This document shows positions 62,718 to 64,000 of a DNA stretch of 64,000 bases, piece by piece. Source of the stretch: JBAYST01 sp034932745 (GTDB taxonomy: Bacteria; Bacillota_I; Bacilli_A; RFN20; CAG-826). The position numbers and the translations under genes are program-made. The stretch is from positions 1-64,000 of the forward strand of contig JAYFOJ010000003.1 of the NCBI GenBank assembly GCA_034932745.1. Direction: 5' to 3'. Each line of letters opens with the position of its first letter. The first letter of the stretch is position 1. The notes beneath the pieces are model-generated. The model was given only the letters and a program-made list of their open reading frames with translations. It did no database searches and was not told where the DNA came from.

Positions 62718-63539
62718 ATGAAAAACAAAAAGATGTCATTAGGGCTATTATTATTGGGCCTACCATTATTGATGGCGAATTCTCCTTCGCCTTACCCATA
62801 TCCAACCGATTATTCTTTATTTAGTAATACCGAGATTACTAGAACATACGACGATGTTAAAGATGAGTATACTTATCAAACGACATTAACAAATACTGGT
62901 GAAGGCTATATTAGTTTAGATAATATATCGCTCAATTCAGACTCTGGATCTTATATTGCTTCTTATGGAATGGACGAGAGTTTCTACTACGCTGATAATC
63001 GATACCTCGGACCTAGTCAAAGCATTGATCTTTCATTCGTTTCTGAAGCTGGATATAACAACACGCTTATTAAGTGCTTTGCTTTTTCAGGCAGCGTTAT
63101 TAATACCGCGGCAACATCGACTAATTATTCGGAGATTACAAAAGAATCATATTACTCCAGTGGTGATTTATATCGATATTCATTCACGGCATTACTAAAT
63201 TACGATAAAGACTATACCTATACCGTATTAATCAACTATAGTTACGATGGAGTCGATAAGATTATCGATACTTACGATTACAATACTGGTGAAATCAGTT
63301 TCATTCTTTCAAGCGATTTAGATGTTTCTAAAATCACTATCAATAGCCTCATCTTTGTACGTGGTAGGGCTAATAATAGCGGTAGTAATTACAGTTGGGA
63401 AGCACTAGCTATAGCTGGTGTTGCAATCACAATCATCGCTAGTTTAATTGGTTTAGTGATCTTTGGTGGAATTGTGACTCTTATCGTATTTGTTATTGTA
63501 AAAGCGATAAAACACCCGAAAGATAACGTAAAGAAATAG
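62718..63539 (+). CDS. Exported protein with C-terminal membrane anchor
   Basis: A 273-residue protein from MKNKKMSLG. Signal peptide (about 1-21, LLLLGLPLLMANS), a Tyr/Ser/Thr-rich beta-type external domain (about 25-220), and one C-terminal membrane helix (about 232-262) with a basic end (KAIKHPKDNVKK). This is the topology of a surface protein anchored by its C-terminus. No family recognised. Its 3' end overlaps the convergent gene by 87 bases, an unusually long overlap. Confidence 0.72.
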   Translation: MKNKKMSLGLLLLGLPLLMANSPSPYPYPTDYSLFSNTEITRTYDDVKDEYTYQTTLTNTGEGYISLDNISLNSDSGSYIASYGMDESFYYADNRYLGPSQSIDLSFVSEAGYNNTLIKCFAFSGSVINTAATSTNYSEITKESYYSSGDLYRYSFTALLNYDKDYTYTVLINYSYDGVDKIIDTYDYNTGEISFILSSDLDVSKITINSLIFVRGRANNSGSNYSWEALAIAGVAITIIASLIGLVIFGGIVTLIVFVIVKAIKHPKDNVKK

Positions 63540-63923
63540 AATTGCTGCAATTGAAAAGAAGATAATGGAGCCGATAACGGCTCCATTTTTATCGACAACT
63601 AAACTATTAGTAATAACGCCGACGATGTATGAACCAAGATTAGCGAGCACTGCAAAATAAAAAGCCTTCCAAAGTTTTGGTCTTATAAAAAGATAAATTA
63701 TGAATGATTCGATGATGGTAGTGGAGACTTCAAAAGCGGCTAAAAAGTAATAGTAGTTGCTGCTATTAGTAATACTATTTAACAAAAAGTTCATCGTGAG
63801 GTTTAAAACAACATTCATCAAGATTACGACGATAAAAAGTTTTAAATCCCAAGGCTTTAAGAAATTATAAATAATTAGTTCGATAGCTAAAGTAATCGCT
63901 AAGGCTAAAATGATATCGTACAT
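63453..63923 (-). CDS. Multi-pass membrane protein of unknown function
   Basis: A 156-residue protein with about five hydrophobic helices (about 3-20, 27-50, 60-80, 85-108, 115-137) and a charged C-terminus (YNNKYDKSHNSTKDH). A TGT-TAAGAT extended -10 on the minus strand (63938-63930) predicts a start exactly on the ATG at 63923, so this is another leaderless gene. No family recognised. The last 29 codons run antisense to the end of the exported protein gene. Confidence 0.7.
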   Translation of the reverse strand: MYDIILALAITLAIELIIYNFLKPWDLKLFIVVILMNVVLNLTMNFLLNSITNSSNYYYFLAAFEVSTTIIESFIIYLFIRPKLWKAFYFAVLANLGSYIVGVITNSLVVDKNGAVIGSIIFFSIAAILFLYVIFRVFYRFYNNKYDKSHNSTKDH

Positions 63924-63929
63924 AGATAT

Positions 63930-63938
63930 ATCTTAACA
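63930..63938 (-). promoter_or_regulatory. Extended -10 promoter of a leaderless membrane protein gene
   Basis: Minus-strand TGT-TAAGAT, identical to the -10 of the hsd operon at 46667-46675. It ends six bases before the ATG. Confidence 0.6.
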
Positions 63939-63954
63939 TTAATTAGATAGATGA

Positions 63955-64000
63955 TTATTGATTCTTCTCGACTTTAACAATCGAATCAGTCTTATCTCCG
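63955..64000 (-). CDS. C-terminal end of a gene running in from the right edge
   Basis: On the minus strand an open frame entering at 64000 reads GDKTDSIVKVEKNQ and stops with TAA at 63957-63955. Its TCG/GTC codon contexts resemble the core genes. Too short to identify. Confidence 0.45.
   Translation of the reverse strand, partial: GDKTDSIVKVEKNQ

Noticed and set aside
1..64000. CRISPR array
   Set aside because: The repeats seen are few, gene-embedded (hsdS) or operator-like, with no regular repeat-spacer series and no cas genes.
1..64000. Mycoplasma-type code with TGA as Trp
   Set aside because: rsmH and mutS2 end in TGA at the expected protein ends, and conserved Trp positions use TGG.

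Overview
The window comes from a low-GC, gut-type member of the Bacillota close to the Mollicutes/Erysipelotrichia branch; an uncultured RF39-like lineage is my best guess, by inference only. The genes are those of a Gram-positive chromosome (DnaB/DnaI helicase loading, T-box leaders, MraZ/RsmH, RNase HIII, MutS2). TGA is a normal stop codon (it ends rsmH and mutS2) and Trp is TGG, so this is not the Mycoplasma code. The division cluster is stripped to mraZ-rsmH-small membrane protein-ftsA-ftsZ, with no mur/mra wall genes in it, as in wall-reduced relatives.

Layout. 1-2150: tail-to-head end of a lipoprotein gene and thrS with its T-box (all minus). 2171-3966: ROK sugar kinase and phosphofructokinase. 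4230-6382: dnaB-dnaI on plus. 6354-15692 (minus): ackA, nrnA, dnaE, polA and a fused mutM-coaE gene. 15857-23653: glycogen branching enzyme and phosphorylase, dUTPase, M42 peptidase, a TudS-like DUF523 protein, a YgjP-like metalloprotease and an rRNA/tRNA methyltransferase. 23764-28000: lineage-specific operon with a secreted protein bearing a C39-like cysteine-peptidase signature, followed by three tandem paralogous membrane proteins, one with an in-frame stop. 28174-46272: core block with pheST (T-box), yceD, mraZ-rsmH, ftsA-ftsZ, ileS (T-box)-lspA-rluD, rnhC, mutS2-uvrC. 46318-46394: tRNA-Arg(UCU).

46400-59330 is an accessory island directly after the tRNA. It carries an XRE regulator, a type I restriction-modification operon hsdM-hsdS-hsdR, two silent hsdS target-recognition cassettes in opposite orientations, and a tyrosine recombinase. 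Beyond it lie a broken primase-like gene from a mobile element, the 3' remnant of a second, unrelated hsdR, a DUF2971 gene and a gene with an in-frame stop. Identical 25-bp repeats in direct and inverted orientation mark a specificity-switching locus in which hsdR itself lies inside the segment that can be inverted or excised. 59408-64000 returns to chromosomal-looking genes: a membrane protein, a DEAD-box-family helicase, a DUF6442/XRE pair with paired operators, and two membrane or exported proteins.

A recurrent regulatory feature is the leaderless or near-leaderless gene. At dnaB, ygjP-like, mutS2, rnhC, the helicase, and two envelope genes, a recognisable -10 box (often TGN-extended) ends 6-14 bases before the ATG and there is no Shine-Dalgarno. 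Other genes have strong AGGAGG sites. Other oddities are an Arg in place of the Walker A Lys in DnaI, a ThrRS without most of its TGS domain, and an FtsA without its C-terminal membrane helix.
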